Assembly (NCBI GenBank): GCA_003427395.1
Contig: BFEA01000113.1
Location: 402,291-431,675 of the forward strand
Reading direction: 5' to 3'
DNA from: Chara braunii
Taxonomy: Eukaryota; Streptophyta; Charophyceae; Charales; Characeae
Length of the DNA stretch: 29,385 nucleotides
Part shown: piece after piece, positions 19,395-27,632 of the stretch
Numbering within the stretch: position 1 is the stretch's first letter
Layout of the letters: each line of letters opens with the position of its first letter
Position numbers and translations under genes: made by a program
Notes under the pieces: generated by a model
The model's input: the letters and a program-made list of their open reading frames with translations, nothing else
What the model was told of the DNA's origin: nothing
The model's database searches: none

Positions 19395-20908
19395 TATCGG
19401 TGCGAATACCTTTATAAGGGTATCCACCCTGACTTTTGCAAGTGGCAGAGAGTAAGTTTGGTTTAAAGTCTGAGCATACCGCGCGAATCGCGGTCGTGTT
19501 TGTTGTTTACGCTAACTGAATGGTTGACTAGCAATAGGGAGTGTGTGAACACGCATATTTAAGGCGTGCGTGATCTCTTTTCTTGTTGAAGATTGAAAAT
19601 TCGGCATGATTGCCGACCATTTTCTTTTTTTTTTATTAAATTATTATTAAATAATATTATATTTTGATTGGTACGTTTCACCGAGACATACACGCATGCG
19701 TGGAGGATCGACTTCGACAACGGTGCGACTTTTGTGTTGTAAGCGGAGTGTGCGGGGAATTGAATGTGCGCTAGGTCTCTGCGCGATGGGTATAGGAGAT
19801 TGGTGGGTGTGGAATGTCGATCGCGCGGTACGGCCCGCAAAGGCCTAGGTTTGCTCGGCGTTATAAACTTATTTTTGTCCTTATTGTAAGTGATCGGTTC
19901 CGAGACTTGTGGTGAAACCGATGGGTTTTGCTCGATAGGTACACCGATGAACCATTCGAGTTCCTGCATGCTCGGGATGTTGGCGAAGACATTGTAGTGG
20001 GGAGCGATTGAGACTCCCCACGGATGGTCGTCATGGCAGTCGAGGACCTAGGGCACGTGCGTCTTTTGACGGACTCGTTTGGGTGCCTGCATATTCGACG
20101 AATTGGTAAAATTCACCTATCCTATCTATCTGGAAACAAAGACCGAGGAGAGTGACGTGCAAGTCAGTCGGTGAGAGTTTGACCTACGCTAGAGGCGGGA
20201 GCCAACCGACGGGCGTACCGCCTGGTCTGGCCATCTGTTGTGAGAGACTCGAGTGTGAGCATGCTATTGGGACCTGTGAGATGGAGGACTGCACCAGGAC
20301 GAAGGTGGTAGGTGGTTGCAGGGAACCCTCTTTCACTTTGGTCTTCAAAGTTCTCATTTGAATATTTGCTACTACCACCAAGATCTGTGTCGGGGGCCTG
20401 CCGCATTCGGTACCATTTCTACGGGCTTGCAGAGGACCCACGGACCGAAACAATGGTTGTTGTTGGTGTGTGAGTCACTCGTTGGAGAACTCGAAAGGGG
20501 AGGGCGGCTCTGCTTGAGCAGGGCGTCTTGAGGCACCGTGAAGGCTGTTGCGCGGCTGCTGCGTGCGGATCGTTCGTCGGACTTGGGTATAGAGGCGTAA
20601 GGCCACGCGTACCCCCAATGCTACAGCGAACGAGAAATGCCCTCGGCTGGTCTACCTCTACGATTGCAACTAATTAGCTTTCATACTATGAACTGGTAGC
20701 TCGGCGGGGATACTCCCACTGAAGGGAGGTGACAACTCCCGCAGGTGGAGGGAAGTTGTACCTCGCGTTGGCCCTATCCTGTTGTAGGGGCCGGCGAGAG
20801 GTATGGTTGGCGCACTTGGCAGGAGCAGGTTGTGGAAGCTCCATGTTTATTGGGACGAGGTAGACCAACTCCTGCGTGACGCGGCCGGAAGGGTCCCGCC
20901 CTGCGGGA
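19395..20908 (+). mobile_element. 3' LTR, truncated at its 3' end
   Basis: Starts TATCGGTGCGAATACC, with the TG start mutated to TA. It aligns with the 5' LTR over its full length and lacks the 2.6-kb insertion. It stops at ...CCCTGCGGGA, about 15-20 bases short of the expected GATGCGCTCGACA end, because an inverted LTR of another element begins immediately at 20909. Confidence 0.88.
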
Positions 20909-21412
20909 TGTCGAGCGCATCGGCCCCCACGCGAGCGAGGGCCCTCCTGACCACGTCACGCAGGAGTTACACAATACAACAGAACACGAAGACAACTTGG
21001 GGACAACGTGAAATAATTTTCGTGAGCCGCTGAGGCGGTGTATAGTCGCGTCGTCCCTTCGCCGCTCTAGCCGGGTGCGCCAACTTGTACATCTCGCGGT
21101 CCCCTACGACATGATAGGTTCCCGCGAGGCAAAAACTTTCTTCCCTAAGGGGCTGTCAACCACCCTTAGGGGTGTATCCCTACCGAGCTACTGACACACA
21201 TGCGAAAGCTTTTACATGCAGTTGCAGAGGTGGGTCAACCGATGTTGTTTGCTTGCACGCTGTACTATAGGTACATGTGATTAAACGCCTGTTGAACCTG
21301 GATGTCGTCCGTCACTTAGGGCGCTGATCTCCTAAGGATGAAGCGTACGCCAGTCGACTAGAGCGGTTTCAATCAAGTATAGAAACCAACAACAACTTGA
21401 CCCTAGTCCCTT
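20909..21412 (-). mobile_element. LTR of a minus-strand element (3' LTR, copy A)
   Basis: Begins on the + strand with TGTCGAGCGCATCGG, the exact reverse complement of the end of the large element's LTR (CCGATGCGCTCGACA). The next ~350 bp are a diverged reverse complement of the last part of that LTR (for example TAGCTCGG...GGGGATAC equivalents at about 21170-21195). It aligns with 23218-23690 in the same orientation up to CTAGTCCCTT. The inner end is not sharply defined. Confidence 0.75.
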
Positions 21413-22003
21413 ACACACAATTTCCCCATACAAATATAGATATATATGTAATTTATTCGGACGAAATCACCAAAAGTAATACACATGAAGTCACTCTTTC
21501 AAATCAACCAGCTCAACAATTATAACACAACTCTTTAATAGGTTTAGTCTGACGAAAAGGATCATACTATCGTGCTTTCCTCCTCGTCGTCGATATGGTC
21601 GATACATAAATTCATTTTTCAAGCCTTTTACGATAAAGTCGGACTTTTTCCAAGTCTGAATTTAGGACAACATCATGCCTACATAAGCTTGTCATGAATA
21701 GATTCTGCAAGTAAATACTACTGCTACCATGCAGATCAACAAGTGATCTGTTTCCTGACCGAGTTTGAACTCTCGGTTCGACCCCACCTCCGCTATCATC
21801 TACGTCTTGCTTCTGACATGCGTCTTTATGCATGTGTTTACCTCTCAATACATAAGCATGATAGTGCCATCATCGGGGTAATCCAGATACTATCTATCTG
21901 GCGGTCCTATCTACATAATGTGTTTTTGTTTTGTGTTTTATGATTACCTCGTGAAGTCATGAGTCATATGACTTCCTCAACAGGACAAGTCAATGCGTAT
22001 GTG
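21413..22003 (-). other. Interior of the minus-strand element, non-coding part
   Basis: AT-rich sequence. GAAGTCAT (21953-21960) and ATGACTTC (21968-21975) form a perfect 8-bp stem with a 7-nt loop. No gene recognised. Confidence 0.45.
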
Positions 22004-22600
22004 TTATCTTAAATCCAAGTTGGATATCAGAAGACGGTGTCTATCCAAGTAATTCTGTCGTCCTCCGCACGCCTGAGCCTCCAATGAATCCAATCGCGCG
22101 AGCTCACTGTCATCGAATGTTAGGGTAGCTCTCCGTCCACCTCGCATAACTCTAATAATTTGAGTGTCAAAGAAAGAGGCCATCCGTGAAGCTAACCTCC
22201 AAACTATGACTCGCAAAGACTGACTAAGTCCAAATAAATGCCGAGTCTCTGTGTTCTGGATTCGGACGACGCCGAAGCGTTTGCCGGACGAGGTAATCCT
22301 GATACTCACAATGACTCGGGAAAAATATCGGTGAAAATGGAGTGTTTATCCTTAAAACTCCTCGGGAGTTCAAGCCGTGTTTGCCCGAAAATCCGCTCGA
22401 GTGCTAGGGAAAAATCCCTCTCCATTTAGGAGTAGGTCGATGAAGCTGATCCATTCCGTGGGAGAACCATTTCGAACTCGTAAAAACTGTTCTGCTCTTC
22501 TGATGAGATCGTCCTCAAGCGTATCACGAACCAGCAAGTACCTCGGGATAGTCATATCTCGTCGAGCTCCATGCATCTGCGTGTCAGAACAAAACTTCAT
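22004..22600 (-). pseudogene. Gene-like remnant in the minus-strand element, downstream segments
   Basis: Two coding-looking stretches. The first, 22600-22370, includes MTIPRYLLVRDTLEDDLIRR and WISFIDLLLNGEGFFP. The second, 22309-22004, includes TRHLFGLSQSLRVIVWRLAS and GGRRATLTFDDSELARLDSL. Each is preceded on the minus strand by a possible splice acceptor (CTGACACGCAG and CCGAATCCAG). I infer exons, or frameshifted parts, of the same protein as 23112-22651. No known domain is recognised. Confidence 0.4.
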
Positions 22601-22650
22601 CAGTTGAGTAATTGTTGTATGAGTTCACCCTCCTCATCTTGCCATGCATA

Positions 22651-23112
22651 CTATGAGAATGGTTCAACTCGTAGAATGATGAACCTATTCGCCCGTACTC
22701 GTCTTGTATGATATATGCCAAAGAAAAAACCTTGTCGTTCGTTTAACCAAAGTACGAAACGAAAGAAAGTCAGCCTTATCTCAGGAATTTCGTCCATTCC
22801 AGGGTTTATCTCATATGGTTGCATCACCGCTAAGTTCATGTTGGCGAAGTCGTGATCGGGCAGTGGCGTCGTGAACTCGTAGTGAAGGATGTCCAGTCCA
22901 GTTTTTGATCTGAAAATGAGTTGTGTAGGAGGGTTCCGCGCACTGCCATCTCATAACCGTGGAACGTCCTCCTCAGAATATGATTCATCCGGATTGAAGA
23001 CGGCTCGCCCTACTCTCTCTAATCTTTCTCCATTACGTCTTGAGGACTCGGCCCATTCTGCCGCTACATCACGATTGAGGAAAAGGTAACAGACCGTCGT
23101 CCCTGCTGCTAT
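22651..23112 (-). pseudogene. Gene-like remnant with splice acceptor, unknown protein
   Basis: On the minus strand CTTTCTTTTCAG ends at 23113, a good 3' splice site. The frame then runs about 150 codons (VCYLFLNRDVAAEWAESSRR, TGLDILHYEFTTPLPDHDF, IRLTFFRFVLWLNERQGFFF) with one TGA at 22953-22951, and ends in two stops. It occupies the gag position just inside the 5' LTR and its putative primer-binding site, but has no zinc knuckle or gag motif that I recognise. It could be an element-specific gag or a captured host gene. Confidence 0.45.
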
Positions 23113-23196
23113 CTGAAAAGAAAGACGAGAGTAGTTACGTTAAAATCCCTGCTACTGAGTATTATTCATACATTCTTCTTCCCATCGGTTCGTGCT

Positions 23197-23213
23197 TCTT
23201 CTGGCACGACCAT
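23197..23213 (-). promoter_or_regulatory. Possible primer-binding site of the minus-strand element
   Basis: Reading the minus strand out of LTR copy B (…CGACA), five bases later comes TGGTCGTGCCAGAAG. It starts with TGG, as expected for pairing to a tRNA CCA end. The tRNA is not identified. Confidence 0.35.
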
Positions 23214-23217
23214 CCGT

Positions 23218-23690
23218 TGTCGAGCGCATCGGCCCCCGTGCGAGCGAGGGCCCTCCCGGCCGCGTCACACAGGAGAAACTTAGGCTTTCAACTTTTCAGA
23301 GACAACTCGGGGACGACACGGTGACCCACGTCGACCCTTCGCCGCTCCGGCCGAGTGCGCCAACTGTACATCCCGCGGACCCCTACGACAGGATAGGTTA
23401 TCGCGGGGCACAACTTATCTTCCCTAAGGGGCTGTCACCTTCCTTAGGGACGTATCCCCGCCGAGCTACCGACCCACATGCGAAGGTTTTTATAATGCAA
23501 TTGCAGAGGTAGGTCGACCGAGGACGTTTGCTCGTTCGCTGTAGCATAGGAACACATGGTTAAATGCCAAAGTGGACTCGAACGTCGTCCGTCACTTGGG
23601 CACTTATCTCCCAGGAATCGGAACGTACGCCGGTCGACGAGGACGTGATATTCCAAGCGTAATGAAAACTTTGATCGATCCTAGTCCCTT
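23218..23690 (-). mobile_element. LTR of the minus-strand element (5' LTR, copy B)
   Basis: Begins TGTCGAGCGCATCGGCCCCC and parallels copy A (20909-21412) block by block: CCTTCGCCGCTC, GTGCGCCAAC, CTTCCCTAAGGGGCTGTCA, CGAGCTAC, GTCGTCCGTCACTT, CTAGTCCCTT. The far boundary beyond 23690 is unclear. Together with copy A it defines a ~2.8-kb non-autonomous LTR element on the minus strand. Confidence 0.7.
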
Positions 23691-24243
23691 TTTTAATGAG
23701 TTAATCAGACAAAACACTTCCATATAAAGAAGACTCAGGTCAACATAAGTTGACTTATCTTCTAAAATCAACCTATATATAATACAATCATGTGTACGAC
23801 AAAAATTGACTTGACTTCGATCAACACTTTATAAAAAAAAATCAAAACATGATATGCATAACAACGCTAGAATAACCTATGATCGAATCATCTTCATTCT
23901 ATCTCTCAAATGGCTGGGCTGACATGACTTTTTAACTTGATGAGATCCATTGCCAAATTCTTTCATTCCGCCCCATAGTGACTGCTGAAAAAGAAAATTA
24001 GACAAATCCCAACACTTAAGTAGAGCCAAGATTCCATTGCTTTAGTTATGACTTCACTACCTTTCTAAATTTGGTGTGAATTTCATCTGCAAGTAAATCG
24101 ACGACCACTATGCGACCTAGTAGTCGACTTAAGCCACTGACATATTGGTCACCTTGCCGAAAACGGGGTCCGCTTTCAAATTTTGTTTTTTTTTTGCCTT
24201 GTCCTTCTGGCAATAATTACTATTTCTTTTTGCCTTGGTTCCT
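23691..24243. other. Unannotated AT-rich sequence
   Basis: May include the rest of LTR copy B. No ORF with coding character, no repeat family and no RNA gene recognised. Confidence 0.4.
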
Positions 24244-24712
24244 TGCCGCCTGACGTCAAGGGTAACTTAGACGAAAAGGGAGATCAGAAGAGAAAGTCAT
24301 TCATACTGACGGGCATAGACAAAGAGGGTCATTCGGAAAAGAACGGGTATCCTCAGAAAAAGAATTTGTGTCCAATTGATTTTTTTTTTTTATGTGATCA
24401 AATTTTTTTTTCGTCGTCTACTGGTTGTCCTTCCCTTCAACATGCATGCCAACGGTAAAATAGAAGACAACCACCCTTCCATTCACTTTCATTGACATGA
24501 ATAGGTTCTTCTTTTTCTGGCATCCTCCTACTTACCTACACATCAGACCAAACAACAGGTTCAAAAGAAAACAATGCAAGTTCAAACTCACGTCAGAATT
24601 TCGTTCACACGTGTAGACAAAACACAACTTCCTTTACCTCTTCAATGAACACTCAAAGAACAAGGTCAAGCAAGTATGGGTTCACACAGGTGTGAAGAGG
24701 TATGAGTCAAAC
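24244..24712 (+). repeat. Direct repeat, left copy (LTR-like)
   Basis: TGCCGCCTGACGTCAA starts a ~470-bp block that matches 28490-28935. Shared blocks in order: ACTTAGACGAAAA, AAGTCATTCA, GACGGGCATA, AGAGGGTCATTCGG, TTTTTTCGTCGT, CACTCAAAGAACA/CATTCAAAGAACA, GGGTTCAC. The open frame at 24183-24458 only reads through the start of the repeat. A TG start and the same orientation suit an LTR, but a CA end and target duplication are not clear. Confidence 0.7.
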
Positions 24713-25019
24713 TGACCTTGAGTGAAGTTGAAGAGACGGCCCACTCAAGAAGACCGTGTAAAATCACACTCAAGAGAAGACAATCGTTATAACAAGTCGC
24801 CCGCAAAAAGATCCACACCACTCCCTAGAGCGATAGCTTGCCGCGACACCTTCTCAACGCACAACCACCTCCAGTAATCCAATAACACCTTCGCGCCGCT
24901 GTCACTCACCCCAAATTTCACTACGGCATCGCACTCACATCACTTTCAAGCGCACCACCACTTCACGATACCTTTCCTGTGCCAATACCCAGTCACGGCT
25001 TTATATAGTCAGTGCAAGA
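24713..25019 (+). promoter_or_regulatory. Region after the left direct repeat, with a TATA-like box
   Basis: C/A-rich sequence without a gene. TTTATATAG at 25010-25018 is a good plant-type TATA box, right before the minisatellite. If it is used, transcription would run rightward into the minisatellite and the hairpin array. Inference only. Confidence 0.35.
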
Positions 25020-25605
25020 ATACTGTCGCCTCCGCCGTGAAAAACCGGCAGTGCTTCCGCACCACTAACACTAAACCCAGTGTCGTTGCTGCAAAAATTC
25101 GGTAGCGCTTCCGCACCACCGCTGTCAAACCTGCGCTGTAGCTGCAAAATTTCGGCAGCGCTTCCGCGTCACTACCTAGAATGCACTGCCGCCGCCGTAA
25201 AAAAAACCCTACCGCCGCTGTGCAAAACGGGCAGAGTTTCCCCTGCACCGCTTGCTGAAAAACTTGTCGCCGCCGTGCAAAACGGGCTGAGTTTCCCCTA
25301 CACCACTTGCTGAAAAACCTGCCGCCATGCTGCAAAACGGGCTAAGTTTTCCCTGCACCGCTTGCTGAAAAACCTGCCGCCGCCATGCAAAACGGGCTGA
25401 GTTTCCCCTGCACCGCTTGCTGAAAAATCTGGCGCCACCGTACAAAATGGGCTGAGTTCCCCCTGCACCGCTTGCTAAAAAACCTGTCCCCGTCGTGCAA
25501 AATGGGTTGAGTTTGCCGTGCACCGCTTGCTGAAAAACCTGCCGCCGTTTTGCAAAACGGGCTGAGTTTCCCCTGCACGGCTTGCTGAAAAACCTGCCGC
25601 GAACA
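25020..25605. repeat. 55-bp minisatellite array
   Basis: CTTGCTGAAAAACCTGCCGC recurs at 25251, 25306, 25361, 25416, 25471, 25526 and 25581, exactly every 55 bases. The unit also contains TGCAAAACGGGCTGAGTTTC. An older, diverged part (25020-25200) has GCTTCCGC at 25053, 25107 and 25160, period 53-54. Because 55 is 3n+1, successive units are read in all three frames. The minus strand has no stops, so long open frames there are by-products of the repeat. Confidence 0.9.
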
Positions 25606-25880
25606 GCAGCACCTCCCGCTGACACCTCGCAACACGGTGGCTATGGTAGCCTCTCCTCTCCTCACCTCGCTTAGATGGGGGCAGTGGCTGTGTTTCACAA
25701 CTATGGCCACCTCCAGCAATCCTCCTCCCTCACTTGCAGACCTCCACTCAGCTTCCTCTCACTCCACCAGCAGCCCCTTCTCACTCCGCCAGCAGCTCCT
25801 CCGGCAACCAACACTCACCCAAGCAAAATGCTAGCAGCACCAACCACAAATGAATGCTGATTGGCTGGCTGTTGACATAG
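25606..25880. other. Unannotated C/T-rich sequence
   Basis: CTCC/CTTCC-rich stretch between the minisatellite and the hairpin array. Short overlapping frames only. No gene recognised. Confidence 0.5.
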
Positions 25881-25881
25881 C

Positions 25882-26265
25882 TGGCTGGAGGCTGAGGGCA
25901 GTTGCTTTGCCTCCAGCCAAAACTCGGAGTGAGGCCTGACCCTTGATCTCAAACGAGATAAAGGGCTGAGAAACTTGATGTTTCCCTAGGGGAACCAAGT
26001 TTCAGGCCTTGGTAATGCATCTGGCCACTACCCCTGGCCAGATGCAGCCCAAAATGGTTGTATAAAGCCAAGTAGACCAGACTGTTGAAATCCAACAGTA
26101 TGCTGTCAACTCAGGGTCCAGATGCTTCTATCCCTGCATCTGGCCCTGCGTCACGATAAAATTTGCGATGCTCTGTCTCTTTTTTTTTTTTTTAACTTTG
26201 TCCCCCCCCCCTTCTCATTTTCCTATGTAGGGGCAGGCCGCCGTTCACAACGAATAGCCGCCCCT
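25882..26265 (+). repeat. Hairpin array, first block (seven stems)
   Basis: In order: TGGCTGGAGGC/GCCTCCAGCCA (25882-25919, 11 bp); CCCTTGATCTC/GAGATAAAGGG (25940-25965, one mismatch); AAACTTG...CAAGTTT (25971-26002) with an inner stem; TGCATCTGGCCA/TGGCCAGATGCA (26016-26046, 12 bp, 7-nt loop); ACTGTTG/CAACAGT (26081-26099); CAGGG-CCAGATGC/GCATCTGG-CCCTG (26112-26148, one bulge); AGGGGC...GCCCCT (26229-26265). The fourth and sixth share the CCAGATGC sequence, so they could also cross-pair. Stems follow one another with short gaps, as in a structured RNA. Confidence 0.8.
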
Positions 26266-26373
26266 TCAGTCGTTTCACGGGGTTGAACTAGAGTCAGGAT
26301 AAACCAGGGCCCCCCTTTTTTTCCTACCCAGCGAGCCCGTACCCGGGTGCAAACAGCACCAGATACAGGCGTC

Positions 26374-26410
26374 GTTCTGCAACCCGTACTTCAACGAACA
26401 GGCGCAGAAC
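26374..26410 (+). repeat. Hairpin with 7-bp stem
   Basis: GTTCTGC (26374-26380) pairs with GCAGAAC (26404-26410). Confidence 0.6.
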
Positions 26411-26455
26411 AACTTCTCAGGGAACAGGGAAGCGAACCAGGCCAGCTGCACGTTG

Positions 26456-26519
26456 GAGACTTACCTCTTGGTCGTTGTTCTTTTCTTCGTCGAAGTCTTG
26501 TCTCTGCCAGGTAAGTCTC
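26456..26519 (+). repeat. Hairpin with 10-bp stem and a splice-donor-like arm
   Basis: GAGACTTACC (26456-26465) is perfectly inverted at GGTAAGTCTC (26510-26519). An inner CTTC/GAAG stem lies in the loop. The right arm forms CCAG|GTAAGT, a consensus 5' splice site, which this stem would mask. Confidence 0.65.
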
Positions 26520-26602
26520 TTGTCCCTTCCAAGTCTCCCTCTCTCCTTCTCACACCCGTACCTGAACGTAGTCGCCTTATGGCCTCATGTTCATTTGACT
26601 TT

Positions 26603-26620
26603 GCTCATCCAAAGATGAGC
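26603..26620 (+). repeat. Perfect hairpin abutting the ribozyme
   Basis: GCTCATC (26603-26609), loop CAAA, GATGAGC (26614-26620). It shares its last one or two bases with ribozyme stem III, so the two structures compete at their junction. Confidence 0.75.
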
Positions 26621-26670
26621 TGTCGGGGCTCAACCTCCTGATGAGTCGGTGTGAGTCCGATGAAACAGTC
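26619..26670 (+). ncRNA. Hammerhead self-cleaving ribozyme motif
   Basis: All conserved core elements are present in the right order for a type III (open stem III) hammerhead. Stem III 5' strand CTGT (26620-26623), cleavage base C 26624, stem I GGGG (26625-26628)/CCTC (26634-26637) with a 5-nt loop. CTGATGA core at 26638-26644, stem II GTCGG (26645-26649)/CCGAT (26657-26661) with a 7-nt loop. GAAA at 26662-26665, and stem III 3' strand ACAG (26665-26668) pairing with CTGT. Predicted cleavage lies between 26624 and 26625. Non-Watson-Crick pairs are one G-U in stem I and one at the base of stem II. The very short stem III resembles plant retrozyme hammerheads, which work best as dimers. Confidence 0.85.
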
Positions 26671-26684
26671 AGGCACAGTCAAGG

Positions 26685-26840
26685 TTTTTTTTTTCCTTTT
26701 TTTTTTTCTTTTGCCCCGTTCGTCTGAAACGAACGGGCGCCCAATCGGACAGGCACTAGGGAATAAAAAGAAAACAAAACCCAAAAAAAATTAACACGAA
26801 ATCTAGCAAAAAAAAGAAAGAAAAAAAAGAGAAAAAAAAC
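26685..26840. repeat. Polypyrimidine and polypurine tracts around a GC hairpin
   Basis: A T/C-only run at about 26685-26712 is followed by CCCGTTCG/CGAACGGG (26715-26737, 8 bp, loop TCTGAAA). An A-rich, then purine-only run lies at about 26805-26839. The two tracts are mutually complementary in bulk and could pair across the hairpin. Confidence 0.6.
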
Positions 26841-26860
26841 GACTCACTGTTTTTGCTGAA

Positions 26861-26941
26861 CAGTCGCCCGTTTCTTCGGGCGCTGTCAGGAATACTGGGG
26901 CTGAAAACGCCCTGGTTTCTTCATACTGCGCCACATGGCGC
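26861..26941 (+). repeat. Hairpin group: CGCCCG, GGGC and GCGCC stems
   Basis: CAG-CGCCCG/CGGGCG-CTG (26861-26885, one bulged T, loop TTTCTT); GGGC/GCCC (26898-26912); GCGCC/GGCGC (26928-26941, loop ACAT). Confidence 0.65.
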
Positions 26942-27120
26942 TTCGTGTGTGTCAACTCTTAGTTTTAGTTTTAGTTTTTTTTTTTTTTTTTACTTTCCCG
27001 TTGGCTTATGCCTGCGGTCGCATTCGTTTGTGGAACGCCCACGAACCGTTGACATACAAATCCGGGTTCGAGTCCTTAAGGACTTAGAAAAAAAATAAAA
27101 AAATTTGGATAATTTCTCGA
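26942..27120. other. T-rich spacer in the hairpin array
   Basis: Contains TTAGTTTTAGTTTTAGTTT and a poly-T run. GGTTCGAGTCC at 27065 looks like a Pol III B box, but no matching A box or tRNA fold is seen. Confidence 0.5.
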
Positions 27121-27147
27121 TTTATGCGTGTCATCCTCGTGCTGGGC

Positions 27148-27290
27148 CATGCAGGTTTTCGCGCGGCTGATTGCAGCCGTGCGATCCTGATGATCTCGCG
27201 GTCGGAATCAGCCGCGCCCGACTGCCTGGGCTGCTCCAAAAGGAGCCAGCCCGAAGTCATGTACATATTCGATCCCCGCATCTGCGGGGT
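27148..27290 (+). repeat. Hairpin module, copy 1
   Basis: Starts CATGCAGG. Stems: CGCGCGGCTG/CAGCCGTGCG (27160-27183, 10 bp, one G-U, loop ATTG); CGCGG/CCGCG with inner pairs (27197-27216); GGGCTG-CTCC/GGAG-CAGCCC (27228-27252, loop AAAA, one bulged C); CCCCGCA/TGCGGGG (27274-27289). It aligns with copy 2, which starts 232 bases downstream. Confidence 0.8.
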
Positions 27291-27315
27291 GACAATCTAG
27301 CATACTTACTTCTCA

Positions 27316-27350
27316 GGCTGGCTCCTACTACAGCTGTAGTAGGGCCAGCC
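27316..27350 (+). repeat. 15-bp hairpin between the two modules
   Basis: GGCTGGC (27316-27322) pairs with GCCAGCC (27344-27350). After one bulged T, CCTACTACAGCTGTAGTAGG (27324-27343) is a perfect 20-bp palindrome. This is the strongest stem in the array. Confidence 0.8.
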
Positions 27351-27379
27351 CCACTATACATATGTTGTCATTTCGCAGT

Positions 27380-27525
27380 CATGCAGATCTTCACGCGGCT
27401 GTTTTCAGCCGCACGATCTCAGCGATCGCACGACCGAAAACGGTCGCGCCAAAAGGCTGGGCTGCTCCAGAAGGAGCTGGCCCAGTAGGATGCATGCAAC
27501 CGCGCTTGATCCTAGTATCTGCTGA
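27380..27525 (+). repeat. Hairpin module, copy 2
   Basis: Starts CATGCAG, as does copy 1. Stems at equivalent positions: GCGGCTG/CAGCCGC (27395-27412, loop TTTT); CGACCG/CGGTCG (27431-27446, loop AAAA); CTGGGC-GCTCC/GGAGC-GCCCAG (27457-27485, loop AGAA). The stems are kept although sequences differ from copy 1, for example GGTC/GCC against GACC/GGTC in the second stem. Confidence 0.8.
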
Positions 27526-27539
27526 ACGAAAGTTTGGCA

Positions 27540-27619
27540 TGATATCTGGGCTAACTCCTATTCCACACTGGAATAGGATCAACTCTTCCTTATAAAGAGC
27601 TCAACCCAGTCCGATATCA
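27540..27619 (+). repeat. Three-way junction (closing stem plus two hairpins)
   Basis: TGATATC-TGGG (27540-27550) closes on CCCA...GATATCA (27605-27619) with a small bulge. Inside are CCTATTCC/GGAATAGG (27557-27577, loop ACACT) and CTCTT/AAGAG (27583-27599). Confidence 0.7.
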
Positions 27620-27632
27620 CCTACGACCACAT

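Noticed and set aside
25251-25605. CRISPR array
   Set aside because: Regular 55-bp units have no variable spacers; repeats are contiguous and the context is eukaryotic.
25009-25719. Cys/Arg-rich repeat protein on the minus strand
   Set aside because: The open frames are produced by a 55-bp (3n+1) minisatellite lacking stops in all frames; the same DNA gives three unrelated peptides.
25882-26150. Intrinsic (bacterial-type) terminators
   Set aside because: Stems are not followed by U-runs at the right spacing, and the genome is eukaryotic.
27060-27080. tRNA T-arm (GGTTCGAGTCC)
   Set aside because: B-box-like sequence only; no A box, no cloverleaf.
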